Below are positions 56,370 through 64,000 of a stretch of 64,000 nt of DNA, in pieces. The stretch is from Pseudomonas sp. KU26590 (lineage in GTDB: Bacteria > Pseudomonadota > Gammaproteobacteria > Pseudomonadales > Pseudomonadaceae): NCBI RefSeq assembly GCF_026153515.1, contig NZ_CP110644.1, positions 5,955,501 through 6,019,500 of the forward strand. The letters run 5' to 3'. Both the position numbers and the translations under genes were made by a program. The notes beneath the pieces are model-generated. The model ran no database searches. It was not told the origin of the DNA and saw only the letters and a program-made list of their open reading frames with translations. Position 1 is the stretch's first letter; each line of letters opens with the position of its first letter.

Positions 56370-57401
56370 ATGGCCAAACGCCAACTCAACCGCCGCCAGA
56401 ACTGGCGCATCGAAAAGATTCAAGGCGAGCGCGCAGCGCGTGCCGCCAAACGTGAATCAACCGCTCTCGAAACGCTGGAAGGTGGCGATCTCGGTCCCGA
56501 GCAAACGGGTCTGGTCATCGCGCATTTTGGCGTGCAGGTAGAAGTCGAAGCGCAGGACGGCGAGCTGCAGGGTCAGGTTTTCCGCTGCCACCTGCGCGCC
56601 AACCTGCCGGCGCTGGTGACCGGCGACCGAGTCGTGTGGCGCGCGGGCAATCAAGGCATCGGCGTCATCGTTGCGCAGTTGCCCCGCGATACAGAGCTGA
56701 GCCGCCCGGACAGCCGGGGCCAGCTCAAGCCGGTCGCCGCCAACGTTGACTTGATCGTCATCGTTTTCGCACCAATGCCCGAACCCCACGCCAACCTGAT
56801 CGACCGCTACCTGGTGGCTGCCGAGCACGCGGGTATTCGCCCGTTGTTGCTGTTGAACAAGTTTGACTTGATCGACGATCAGAACGCGCCTGCGCTCAAT
56901 GCGCTGCTGGCCGTTTATCGCACGCTGGGTTATCCGGTGCTGGAAGTGTCGGCCCACCACGGCGATGGGATGCAGCAGTTGCAAGACCAGCTGGATGGCC
57001 ACATCAGTGTGTTCGTCGGCCAGTCCGGCGTCGGCAAATCCTCGCTGGTCAACAGCCTGCTGCCGGAAGTCGGCACCCGCGTAGGGCCGTTGTCGGAGTA
57101 TTCGGGCCAAGGCACGCACACCACGACCACCGCGCGCCTGTTCCACTTCCCGCGCGGCGGCGACCTGATCGACTCACCGGGTATTCGTGAGTTCGGCCTC
57201 GGCCACGTCAGCCGCGCCGACGTCGAAGCTGGCTTTATCGAGTTCAACGACCTGCTCGGTCGCTGCCGCTTCCGCGACTGCAAACATGACCGCGAACCCG
57301 GTTGTGCGTTGTTGCAGGGCCTTGCAGACGGCCGTGTGCAACAGCAGCGAATGAACAGCTATCGCTCGATCATCGCCAGCTTGCCGGAAAGCAGTTACTG
57401 A
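56370..57401 (+). CDS. rsgA: Ribosome small-subunit GTPase RsgA
   Basis: A circularly permuted GTPase that releases RbfA during late 30S maturation. The 343-residue product has a basic N-terminus ([18 protein letters not shown]), an OB-fold domain, LLNKFDLI (G4), [16 protein letters not shown] (G1), [10 protein letters not shown] (G3) and a zinc-finger C-terminus [16 protein letters not shown]. An orn-rsgA divergent pair next to motAB is the normal pseudomonad arrangement. Confidence 0.97.
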   Translation: MAKRQLNRRQNWRIEKIQGERAARAAKRESTALETLEGGDLGPEQTGLVIAHFGVQVEVEAQDGELQGQVFRCHLRANLPALVTGDRVVWRAGNQGIGVIVAQLPRDTELSRPDSRGQLKPVAANVDLIVIVFAPMPEPHANLIDRYLVAAEHAGIRPLLLLNKFDLIDDQNAPALNALLAVYRTLGYPVLEVSAHHGDGMQQLQDQLDGHISVFVGQSGVGKSSLVNSLLPEVGTRVGPLSEYSGQGTHTTTTARLFHFPRGGDLIDSPGIREFGLGHVSRADVEAGFIEFNDLLGRCRFRDCKHDREPGCALLQGLADGRVQQQRMNSYRSIIASLPESSY

Positions 57402-57441
57402 CGGACGCCGCCCGCCATGGCATTGGGGTCCGAGATCAACT

Positions 57442-57527
57442 GTGGGAGCCGGCTTGCTGGCGAATGCGGTGGATCCGTTAAGCTGCCGTGCCTGACCTGG
57501 CGCGTTCGCCAGCAAGCCGGCTCCTAC
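57442..57527. repeat. Type-2 REPIN (complete)
   Basis: GTGGGAGCCGGCTTGCTGGC at the left and GCCAGCAAGCCGGCTCCTAC at the right flank about 40 bp. It is the intact relative of the truncated copy at 4859. Between the arms both copies begin GAATGCGGTGGATC. Confidence 0.9.
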
Positions 57528-57566
57528 GAACTTCGCCGTTCCAGGTGAAACGTCTTAAGAGCTCAG

Positions 57567-57599
57567 ACAAAAACGCCGCGATCATCGCGGCGTTTTTGT
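57567..57599. terminator. Bidirectional terminator between rsgA and motB
   Basis: ACAAAAACGCCGCGAT and ATCGCGGCGTTTTTGT form near-perfect arms with T-runs on both strands, placed between the two convergent genes. Confidence 0.9.
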
Positions 57600-57614
57600 G
57601 TCTGCAACCAGGTA

Positions 57615-58670
57615 TCAGTTCTTGGTTTCGTCGATCTTCAACTGGCCCTGATCGAAGATGTTCAGCTTCTGCCGAATCTCATGGGGTTGGGCGTAAGCCT
57701 GTGGATCAACTGCAGGTGTGGAAATCGACGCCCCCGGCTGATTGGCCGGTGCGGTAGCGCCAGGTACTGGCGATGGCGCAGCGGCTCCGGGCGCATCCGG
57801 CGTTTGCGGTGCTTCACCAGAATTCTGCGCGCCTTCGATCCGCTGCTGCGCTTTCTTGGTCATCACCACAATGTCGATTCGACGGTTGATCGGATTTTGC
57901 GGGTGCTCCTTGTCATACAGCGCAGACGACGCATAACCCACTACACGCGCCACCTGCTGATCCGGATAACCACCGGCGAGCAGCGCGCGGCGAGCAGCGT
58001 TCGCTCGGCCGGACGACAGCTCCCAGTTACCGAAGCCGTTGTTGCCGACAAAAGGCGTCGCGTCGGTGTGACCGCTGATGCTGACTTTGTTCGGCACCGC
58101 TTTGATCGTGTCGGCCATGGCCAGCAAGATGTCTTCGAAATACGGTTTGAGCTTGGCGCTGCCGATGTCAAACATCGGCCGGTTTTCGGCATCCGTGATC
58201 TGGATGCGCAAGCCGTCCTGGGTGATCTCGAACAGAATCTGGTCCTTGAACTTGGCCAGTTGCGGATTCTCGTTGATCTTGGTCTGCAACTCTTGCAGCA
58301 GCATCTCCAGACGGTCCTGCTCGACCTGCTCGGCGGCGGCGTCCTGCTGATCCGCGTCGACCGGCACGCGATCCGGGGCTGGCGTGGATTGCACCTCCGG
58401 GTTGAGCGTCTGGTTAGGGGACATTTCCGGCGAACCGCCCAGGTCAATCACGTAAGGCGAGCCGCTGTCGGAAAAACCGACCGGGTCCTTGAAGTAACCG
58501 GCGATGGCGAGCAGTTGCTCGGGCGTGGCCGACGACATCAGCCACAGCACCAGAAAGAACGCCATCATCGCCGTCGCGAAGTCGGCAAATGCGATTTTCC
58601 AGGCGCCGCCGTGATGCCCTCCGCCGTAGCGCTTGACGCGCTTTATGATGATCGGCTGATTATTTTCCAT
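57615..58670 (-). CDS. motB: Flagellar stator protein MotB
   Basis: The peptidoglycan-anchored stator subunit of the flagellar motor. The 351-residue product has a basic N-terminus (IIIKRVKRYGGGHHGGAWKI) and one membrane helix with the proton-binding Asp in AFADFATAMMAFFLVLW. A plug/linker region and an OmpA-like domain with VSISGHTDATPFVGNNGFGNWELSSGRANAARR follow. The C-terminus is a Pro/Ala-rich extension of ~60 residues. It follows motA by three bases and ends at a bidirectional terminator. Confidence 0.96.
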   Translation of the reverse strand: MENNQPIIIKRVKRYGGGHHGGAWKIAFADFATAMMAFFLVLWLMSSATPEQLLAIAGYFKDPVGFSDSGSPYVIDLGGSPEMSPNQTLNPEVQSTPAPDRVPVDADQQDAAAEQVEQDRLEMLLQELQTKINENPQLAKFKDQILFEITQDGLRIQITDAENRPMFDIGSAKLKPYFEDILLAMADTIKAVPNKVSISGHTDATPFVGNNGFGNWELSSGRANAARRALLAGGYPDQQVARVVGYASSALYDKEHPQNPINRRIDIVVMTKKAQQRIEGAQNSGEAPQTPDAPGAAAPSPVPGATAPANQPGASISTPAVDPQAYAQPHEIRQKLNIFDQGQLKIDETKN

Positions 58671-58673
58671 GGA

Positions 58674-59525
58674 TTAACGACCGCGGACAGCTTGTTCCAG
58701 CTCGCTGAAGCTGGGGCGATGGGCCGGATACAGAACCTTGCGACCGAATTCCACGGCCAGCGAAGGCGGCACGCCGGACGCCGACGCGACGAGCGAAGCC
58801 TTGATCGATTCATAGACGTTCATTTCTTCCTTGGCATCGTGGGCCAGGGAAGTGGCCAACGGGCCGAAGAAACCGTATGCCGCGAGAATACCGAAGAACG
58901 TACCGACCAGCGCCGCACCAACGTGCATGCCGATCGCGGCCTTGTCGCCAGAACCCAGGGACGCCATGGTCACCACGATACCCAGTACCGCCGCAACGAT
59001 ACCGAAACCTGGCATGGCATCGGCGACACCGGTCACCGCGTGGGAAGGATGCTCGAGCTCTTCTTTCATGCTCAGCAATTCCATGTCGAACAAGCCTTCC
59101 AGCTCATGGGGCGCCATGTTGCCGGAAGACATGATGCGCAGGTAATCGCAGATGAAGGCGATCATGCGGGTGTCTTTGAGCACGCCAGGGTATTTGGCGA
59201 AGATGGGGCTGTTCTCGGGCTCTTCGATGTCACCTTCGATGGCCATCATGCCTTCGCGACGACTCTTGTTGAGGATCTCGTAAACCAGGCCCAGCACTTC
59301 AAGGTAGTAGCCGTGGGTGAACCGGGTGCTGAACATCTTCAAGGACTTCTTGATGACCAGCATGGTCATATAGCCCGGGTTGGCTTGCAGGAATGCACCC
59401 AGCGCCGCACCGCCGATGATCATGACCTCGAAAGGCTGGATCAACGCTGCGATCTGACCGTGGGACAGTACGTATCCGCCGAGAACGCTCGCGAAAACGA
59501 CGATGATGCCGATAATTTTTGCCAT
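58674..59525 (-). CDS. motA: Flagellar stator protein MotA
   Basis: The proton-channel stator subunit partnering MotB. The 283-residue product has four membrane helices (MAKIIGIIVVFASVLGGYVL; EVMIIGGAALGAFLQANPGY; AMPGFGIVAAVLGIVVTMASL; AALVGTFFGILAAYGFFGPL), with the conserved prolines in helix 3. The cytoplasmic loop between helices 2 and 3 interacts with FliG. A FliA-type promoter lies 70-96 bp upstream. Confidence 0.97.
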   Translation of the reverse strand: MAKIIGIIVVFASVLGGYVLSHGQIAALIQPFEVMIIGGAALGAFLQANPGYMTMLVIKKSLKMFSTRFTHGYYLEVLGLVYEILNKSRREGMMAIEGDIEEPENSPIFAKYPGVLKDTRMIAFICDYLRIMSSGNMAPHELEGLFDMELLSMKEELEHPSHAVTGVADAMPGFGIVAAVLGIVVTMASLGSGDKAAIGMHVGAALVGTFFGILAAYGFFGPLATSLAHDAKEEMNVYESIKASLVASASGVPPSLAVEFGRKVLYPAHRPSFSELEQAVRGR

Positions 59526-59594
59526 AGGTAGAAAATACTTATTGAGTCGGGTTCATGGTCATTGTGCGAGAAGCGCTTGAAACTCTTGTCCTGC

Positions 59595-59621
59595 TTATCG
59601 GCATGAATGCGCCAGACTATA
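59595..59621 (-). promoter_or_regulatory. FliA (sigma-28) promoter of motAB
   Basis: On the minus strand TATAGTCT-N11-GCCGATAA matches the consensus TAAAGTTT-N11-GCCGATAA at 6/8 and 8/8 positions with exact spacing. It gives motAB late-class flagellar expression. Confidence 0.8.
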
Positions 59622-59737
59622 GTCAGATCACAGGAAAATGCTGACCTATGTGTCGCGCCGGACGTTGCGCCACGAGGGCCGGCATGATGCCAGTACCCGA
59701 CATTGATCAAAACCTCCCAGCCGTACGGGTGTTGTGA

Positions 59738-61273
59738 ATGCAATCAGATAAAGCTTCTTCGCTCCCTGTTCCGCGCACCCTGGATAACTGGATTAAGCAG
59801 CTCGACGGCATCGCCTTGCCTGTGCCTGCGGTGGCCTATCAGCGCGTGCAGGCGGCATTGACCGACAGCCGCCGCTCGCTGCGCGATATTTCCGATCTCA
59901 TGCAGGACAGCCCGGCGCTGGTGCTCAACGTTTTGCGCGAAGCCAACCTGAACAGCCCCGCCACCGCACAGCCCGCGGAGAGTCTTGAAGTCGCCATCAA
60001 CCGACTGGGACTGGCTCGTACCGAAGCGCTGTTGGCGCGGCTGCCGAGTGTCGAGCCACGGGATATGCCGGTGGCGCTGCGTCAAATCCAGATGATCAGT
60101 CAGCACGCCATGCAACAGGCGCACGGCTTGTTCGCCAATCAACTGGCCCGGCTGTGGCAGGACATCCACTTGGGCAGCCTGCTGTTTCTCTCGCCGCTTT
60201 GGCCGATGGCGCTGGCGCACCCCAGACTGCTGGAAGAGTGGGAGTTGCGGGTTATCCACAAGGGCGAGTCTGCGAAGACTGTGGAGCAGGCACTGTTTGG
60301 CGTTCGTCTGGTGCACCTGTGTCAGGCGCTGGCGCAGCACTGGCGCCTGCCGATCTGGGTGACCCAGGGCTACGAACTGCTGACCTCCCAGCAACGCAAT
60401 CTGGTGAAAGTGCTGCGCATCGCCCACAGCAACGGCGACCCACTCAAGCAGCAACAGCAACTCGACGCCGACCAGCCGCTGCGGCGCTGGCTCAACCAGC
60501 CCGCCAATACCATTCTGCTGGCCAACGGTCTCGCGCTGTCGGCGCACCAGGCCTGGGACACACCGCACAACCTGCGCTGGCAGCTGCTGACCAGCCTGTA
60601 TCTGCAACAGTCACTGGATGACCTTCAGCAGCAGGTTCACCAGAACGCAGCGGCGAGCGCTCGCCAGCATTCGGGCCCGGACATCTGGCATCCTGCGCAG
60701 GCTTTGCTCTGGCCGTGGAACACCCGTCGCGTACACAAAGGCTTGCTGCCCGCCCCGCCACCCTCGCCCGACGCCTTGCAGCTGTGGCGCAAGCACTGCG
60801 CCGATCTGTTGAAAGAGCCCAGCATGTTCATCAACGCGATACACCTGACCACCTGCGCCCGGGACGCACTGGTGGCAGCGGGTATGCAGCGGGTGGTGCT
60901 GATGATGACCGATCGCAAGACCGATAGTCTGCGCGTGCATCAGATCGCGGGCGTGGACAAGTCGGCCGCTGCTTTGCTGGTGCCCTACAAAGACAGCACC
61001 GTGCTGCAACGCCTGCTCGCCCAGCCCACGCAATTGCGCCTGACACCGGCCAACAACGCGCAGTTCTCGGCGCTGCTGCCACCGCAACTGCGTAATCTGT
61101 TCAGCGGCGAAAACCTGCTGATTCGCTCACTGGCAAGCAATGGACGCGTAGTGATGATGGTGGTGGCCGATCAGGGCGGCGGGCTGTTTTCCGAAGTCTC
61201 CGTCCAGGCTTTCGGAAAAACCGGTCAGTGCATCGAGAAAGCCCTCGCCACCTTTAGCCATCGCAATGGCTGA
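59738..61273 (+). CDS. HDOD-domain signalling protein
   Basis: A 511-residue cytoplasmic protein. Residues ~20-240 form an HDOD domain, a non-catalytic HD relative (LPVPAVAYQRVQAALTDSRR, SLRDISDLMQDSPALVLNVL, EVAINRLGLARTEALLARLP). The C-terminal ~170 residues look like a GAF-type sensor (MFINAIHLTTCARDALVAAG, RVVLMMTDRKTDSLRVHQIAG). HDOD proteins often act in motility, biofilm or c-di-GMP pathways. It is divergent from motAB with a 212 bp spacer, and rhodanese follows 46 bp downstream. The ligand is unknown. Confidence 0.85.
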   Translation: MQSDKASSLPVPRTLDNWIKQLDGIALPVPAVAYQRVQAALTDSRRSLRDISDLMQDSPALVLNVLREANLNSPATAQPAESLEVAINRLGLARTEALLARLPSVEPRDMPVALRQIQMISQHAMQQAHGLFANQLARLWQDIHLGSLLFLSPLWPMALAHPRLLEEWELRVIHKGESAKTVEQALFGVRLVHLCQALAQHWRLPIWVTQGYELLTSQQRNLVKVLRIAHSNGDPLKQQQQLDADQPLRRWLNQPANTILLANGLALSAHQAWDTPHNLRWQLLTSLYLQQSLDDLQQQVHQNAAASARQHSGPDIWHPAQALLWPWNTRRVHKGLLPAPPPSPDALQLWRKHCADLLKEPSMFINAIHLTTCARDALVAAGMQRVVLMMTDRKTDSLRVHQIAGVDKSAAALLVPYKDSTVLQRLLAQPTQLRLTPANNAQFSALLPPQLRNLFSGENLLIRSLASNGRVVMMVVADQGGGLFSEVSVQAFGKTGQCIEKALATFSHRNG

Positions 61274-61319
61274 CGGCTGAGCTACAATTCGCAACCTTTT
61301 CGCGATCCGGAGACGCTAC

Positions 61320-62135
61320 ATGTCTGCCTTTTCAAGCTTGCCGCTGGTCATCGAGCCCGCAGACCTGCAAGCACGCCTCAGCGCGCCAGAGCTTATCCTG
61401 GTCGACCTGACCAGCCCGGCCCGCTACGAGGCCGGCCACATTCCCGGCGCGCGATTCGTCGATCCGAAGCGTACACAACTGGGCCTGCCACCAGCGCCGG
61501 GGCTGCTGCCCTCGCACACGCAGCTGGAAGCGCTGTTCGGCGAACTGGGCCACAACCCCGACGCGGTATACGTGGTGTATGACGACGAAGGCGGTGGCTG
61601 GGCCGGCCGCTTCATCTGGCTGCTCGACGTCATCGGACACAAAAAGTATCACTATATCGACGGCGGCCTGCTCGCGTGGCAAGCAGAAGCTCTGCCAATG
61701 TCGACAGAGGTGCCGAAAGCAGTCGGCGGTCCGGTTTCGCTGACCTTGCACGACGAGCCCACGGCCACCCGCGAATACCTGCAAAGCCGCCTGGGCGCTG
61801 CTGACCTGGCGATCTGGGATGCCCGCGCGCCGACCGAGTACTCCGGCGAAAAGGTCGTCGCCGCCAAGGGAGGTCACATTCCCGGTGCAGTGAACTTCGA
61901 ATGGACCGCCGGTATGGATCAGGCGCGCAGCCTGCGCATCCGCAAGGACATGCCGAAGATTCTCGAAGACCTTGGCATCACCCCGGAGAAAGAAATCATT
62001 ACCCACTGCCAGACCCATCATCGCTCGGGCTTCACCTATCTGGTGGCCAAGGCGCTGGGGTACCCGAGGGTCAAGGGCTACGCCGGCTCCTGGGGCGAGT
62101 GGGGCAACCATCCGGACACCCCGGTCGAGAAATAA
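61320..62135 (+). CDS. rhdA: Thiosulfate sulfurtransferase (rhodanese) RhdA
   Basis: Transfers sulfane sulfur from thiosulfate to cyanide or other acceptors. The 271-residue product is a two-domain rhodanese; the C-terminal active loop is HCQTHHRSG, the RhdA-type CQTHHR loop known from Azotobacter and P. aeruginosa, rather than the CRxGxT form. The N-terminal domain (VDLTSPARYEAGHIPGARFV) lacks the catalytic Cys. A psd gene follows 60 bp downstream, as in P. aeruginosa. Confidence 0.93.
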   Translation: MSAFSSLPLVIEPADLQARLSAPELILVDLTSPARYEAGHIPGARFVDPKRTQLGLPPAPGLLPSHTQLEALFGELGHNPDAVYVVYDDEGGGWAGRFIWLLDVIGHKKYHYIDGGLLAWQAEALPMSTEVPKAVGGPVSLTLHDEPTATREYLQSRLGAADLAIWDARAPTEYSGEKVVAAKGGHIPGAVNFEWTAGMDQARSLRIRKDMPKILEDLGITPEKEIITHCQTHHRSGFTYLVAKALGYPRVKGYAGSWGEWGNHPDTPVEK

Positions 62136-62195
62136 AATCGGCGCCCGATGTGGCGCAGCTCCTTATTCCCTTTTTCGAACGTTTTAGGAATCTTG

Positions 62196-63059
62196 ATGAA
62201 ACAGCGTCTGTTTATCCTCTTCCAGTATCTGCTTCCCCATCATCTGCTGTCGCAACTGGCCGGCTGCGTAGCCGAATGCCGCGTGCGCTGGTTCAAGAAC
62301 GCTTTCACCCAGTGGTTTGCGCGCCGCTATCAGGTGGACATGTCCCAGGCTCAGGTCGAGGACATCACCGGGTACCAGCACTTCAATGACTTCTTCACCC
62401 GCGCCCTCAAGCCGGGCGCGCGTCCACTGGACCCAACGCCGGGCGCGATCCTTTCCCCTGCCGACGGTGCGGTCAGCCAACTGGGCCCAATCGAGCACGG
62501 CCGGATTTTCCAGGCCAAGGGCCACAGCTACAGCGTTCTGGAACTGTTGGGCGGCGATGCGCGCCTGTCCGCGCCGTTCATGGGCGGCGAATTCGCCACC
62601 GTTTACCTGTCACCGAAGGACTATCACCGCGTTCACATGCCGCTCGCCGGCACCCTGCGCGAGATGGTCTATGTGCCGGGCCGGCTGTTCTCGGTGAACC
62701 AGACCACGGCGGAAAACGTGCCGGAGCTGTTCGCCCGTAACGAGCGCGTCGTGTGCCTGTTCGACACCGAGCGCGGTCCGATGGCCGTCGTGCTGGTCGG
62801 CGCCATGATCGTTGCCTCGATCGAAACGGTGTGGGCGGGTCTGGTCACGCCGCCAAAGCGCGAGCTCAAGACTTTCCGTTACGACGAAGCAGCGCGTGCG
62901 CCCATCCATCTGGAAAAAGGCGCAGAGCTGGGTCGCTTCAAACTGGGCTCCACGGCCATCGTGCTGTTCGGCCCGAATCAGGTGAAATGGTCCGAACTGC
63001 TGACCGCCGGTTCGCCTGTGCAGATGGGTCAGGGCCTCGCATTGCCATTGCAGGCCTGA
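62196..63059 (+). CDS. psd: Phosphatidylserine decarboxylase proenzyme
   Basis: Makes phosphatidylethanolamine at the inner membrane. The 287-residue proenzyme has the N-terminal [30 protein letters not shown], the [14 protein letters not shown] catalytic segment, and the self-cleavage motif [13 protein letters not shown]. Cleavage at Gly-Ser (LGST) makes the pyruvoyl alpha-subunit. The start MKQRLF follows AGGA by 7 bp; a longer frame starts 16 codons upstream without an RBS. Confidence 0.96.
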   Translation: MKQRLFILFQYLLPHHLLSQLAGCVAECRVRWFKNAFTQWFARRYQVDMSQAQVEDITGYQHFNDFFTRALKPGARPLDPTPGAILSPADGAVSQLGPIEHGRIFQAKGHSYSVLELLGGDARLSAPFMGGEFATVYLSPKDYHRVHMPLAGTLREMVYVPGRLFSVNQTTAENVPELFARNERVVCLFDTERGPMAVVLVGAMIVASIETVWAGLVTPPKRELKTFRYDEAARAPIHLEKGAELGRFKLGSTAIVLFGPNQVKWSELLTAGSPVQMGQGLALPLQA

Positions 63060-63335
63060 TTCTTGCCTTAGCTTCTCCATGAGAGCGTGATGCTGTTTTT
63101 CTGACGCGAACTTCGTTAAGCCGTTGCGCGGCATCACGCGTCACCAGGGATTGCTGCATCCGGCTGCGGGATATCGGCCAGGCGGCGACGGTTGCAGGAT
63201 GCTGCTAGAGTCCCAGTGCTGTAGGAACCTTCGCGTTCAGTGGACGTAACCGTGCTCTTTCGCTCGGCGAGGGTGCTTGCTCCCGGAGTTTGACGCCGCC
63301 GTTCAGGCCTGTAGTTGTTGGAGTTTGCTTGTCAC

Positions 63336-64000
63336 ATGAGTAATTTAAGCCTCCCACTGTTGTTGCGCGCACCTGTGCCGACGCAGTCGAGCCTGTCGTT
63401 CTGTGACGCGACGCCCAAAGACCTCAAGCGCTGGATCGCCACGCTGCCCAAGGCCAATCTCGGCGAGATGGCACGTCAGCTCTATCAAGGGCTCGGCGAA
63501 CTGAACCAGCTGCTCACCCCCAGCGACAACCGCATGCAGCTCCTCGAATTGCTTCGCCCGGAAGTCTTTTTCGTGTGCAAGCACCTGGAGCGTCACTTCC
63601 TGAACCAGTCCGTGGTGCTCGAAGAGCGCCCGCGCAAAGTGGCCAATTTGTGCCAGGCCCTGCAAAACCATCTGGCCATTGGTTACAAACAGATCATCGC
63701 GCGGGTCGCCGTCAAGCTCAGCAAGGACCGTATCGGTCTGCTGACCACCGCCCTTCAACGCGCGCTCGGTTGCCTGAACGGCCCGCTGATCCGTGCCAAC
63801 CAGCTTTACTGTCCCGTGCAGGACGGCTTGTGGCTGGAGCTGCACCAGATTTATCAGATCGCCCGTCAGCACCAACTGCACAACGTGCCCGTTGCCGATA
63901 GCCTCGCTCATAACATCCAGGCGATGAGCGTAGAACAGACCTACATCGTTGCTCTGCTGATGGGTTGTTCGCGCTGCAATCAGATGCGCCAGCACAACAT
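63336..64000 (+). CDS. Conserved protein upstream of fimX (3' truncated)
   Basis: An open frame starts at ATG (MSNLSLPLLLRAPVPTQSSL) and runs off the window end without a stop; 221 codons are visible. The visible part is mainly helical, with LKRWIATLPKANLGEMARQL, LLELLRPEVFFVCKHLERHF and QALQNHLAIGYKQIIARVAV. It matches in position the P. aeruginosa gene between psd and fimX, as I recall. I recognise the N-terminus as a pseudomonad conserved protein, sometimes annotated with a C-terminal PilZ domain. That domain is outside the window, so function is not assigned. The possible RBS (GGAG) is 12 bp upstream. Confidence 0.75.
   Translation, partial: MSNLSLPLLLRAPVPTQSSLSFCDATPKDLKRWIATLPKANLGEMARQLYQGLGELNQLLTPSDNRMQLLELLRPEVFFVCKHLERHFLNQSVVLEERPRKVANLCQALQNHLAIGYKQIIARVAVKLSKDRIGLLTTALQRALGCLNGPLIRANQLYCPVQDGLWLELHQIYQIARQHQLHNVPVADSLAHNIQAMSVEQTYIVALLMGCSRCNQMRQHN

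Noticed and set aside
63262..63282. Sigma-54 element upstream of the last gene
   Set aside because: The GG to GC spacing is 11, so it does not fit.

Overview
The window is about 60% GC chromosomal DNA of a Pseudomonas, most like the fluorescens/syringae side of the genus. The evidence is the core gene order (rpsF-rpsR-rplI-dnaB; nnrD-tsaE-amiB-mutL-miaA-hfq-hflXKC-hisZ-purA; orn-rsgA-motAB), azurin beside nadE, and typical pseudomonad REP elements. From memory the order parallels P. aeruginosa PAO1 from the desT/ureE region to the gene just before fimX, so this is a conserved backbone with no prophage, IS or genomic island. The species cannot be fixed from the sequence alone.

Layout. 0-5 kb: end of a DesT/FabR-like regulator, urease accessory genes ureE-F-G and a UreJ/HupE permease, then an AGE-family sugar epimerase. 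5-12 kb: a YdfG-type dehydrogenase, an AT-richer 770 bp spacer with four DnaA-box matches, and the branched-chain amino acid ABC operon livK-H-M-G-F. 12-20 kb: amaA-amaB and a LysR gene (pipecolate/D-lysine catabolism), pncB-nadE (NAD synthesis), a DUF1338 enzyme with the metal-ligand spacing of 2-oxoadipate dioxygenase/decarboxylase, and azurin. 20-28 kb: two small proteins and a three-gene amidoligase/ATP-grasp/alpha-E/transglutaminase operon of unknown product. 28-38 kb: ygiQ, dnaB and the ribosomal S6-S18-L9 cluster, then rlmB and rnr. 38-43 kb: two identical tRNA-Leu(CAG) genes, a chemoreceptor, purA and hisZ. 43-54 kb: the hflC-hflK-hflX-hfq-miaA-mutL-amiB-tsaE-nnrD superoperon. 54-64 kb: queG, a TRIC-type membrane protein, orn, rsgA, motAB, an HDOD protein, rhodanese, psd and the start of a PilZ-neighbourhood gene.

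The main cross-cutting observation is regulatory. Four transcription units carry sigma-54 -24/-12 promoter matches: ureE, livK, the DUF2126 operon and the chemoreceptor. NtrC-like dyads lie upstream of ureE and livK, and livK also has five GCAACC-type direct repeats spaced 22-24 bp apart. This suggests that urea use, branched-chain amino acid uptake, an uncharacterised peptide-ligase system and a chemoreceptor share nitrogen-limitation control. A FliA (sigma-28) promoter is visible ahead of motA.

Other structure includes at least three REP families arranged as REPINs, two copies of an unrelated ~110 bp palindromic repeat, a REP that supplies the queG stop codon, and a row of co-oriented DnaA boxes next to an 11-bp tandem repeat between livF and ydfG.
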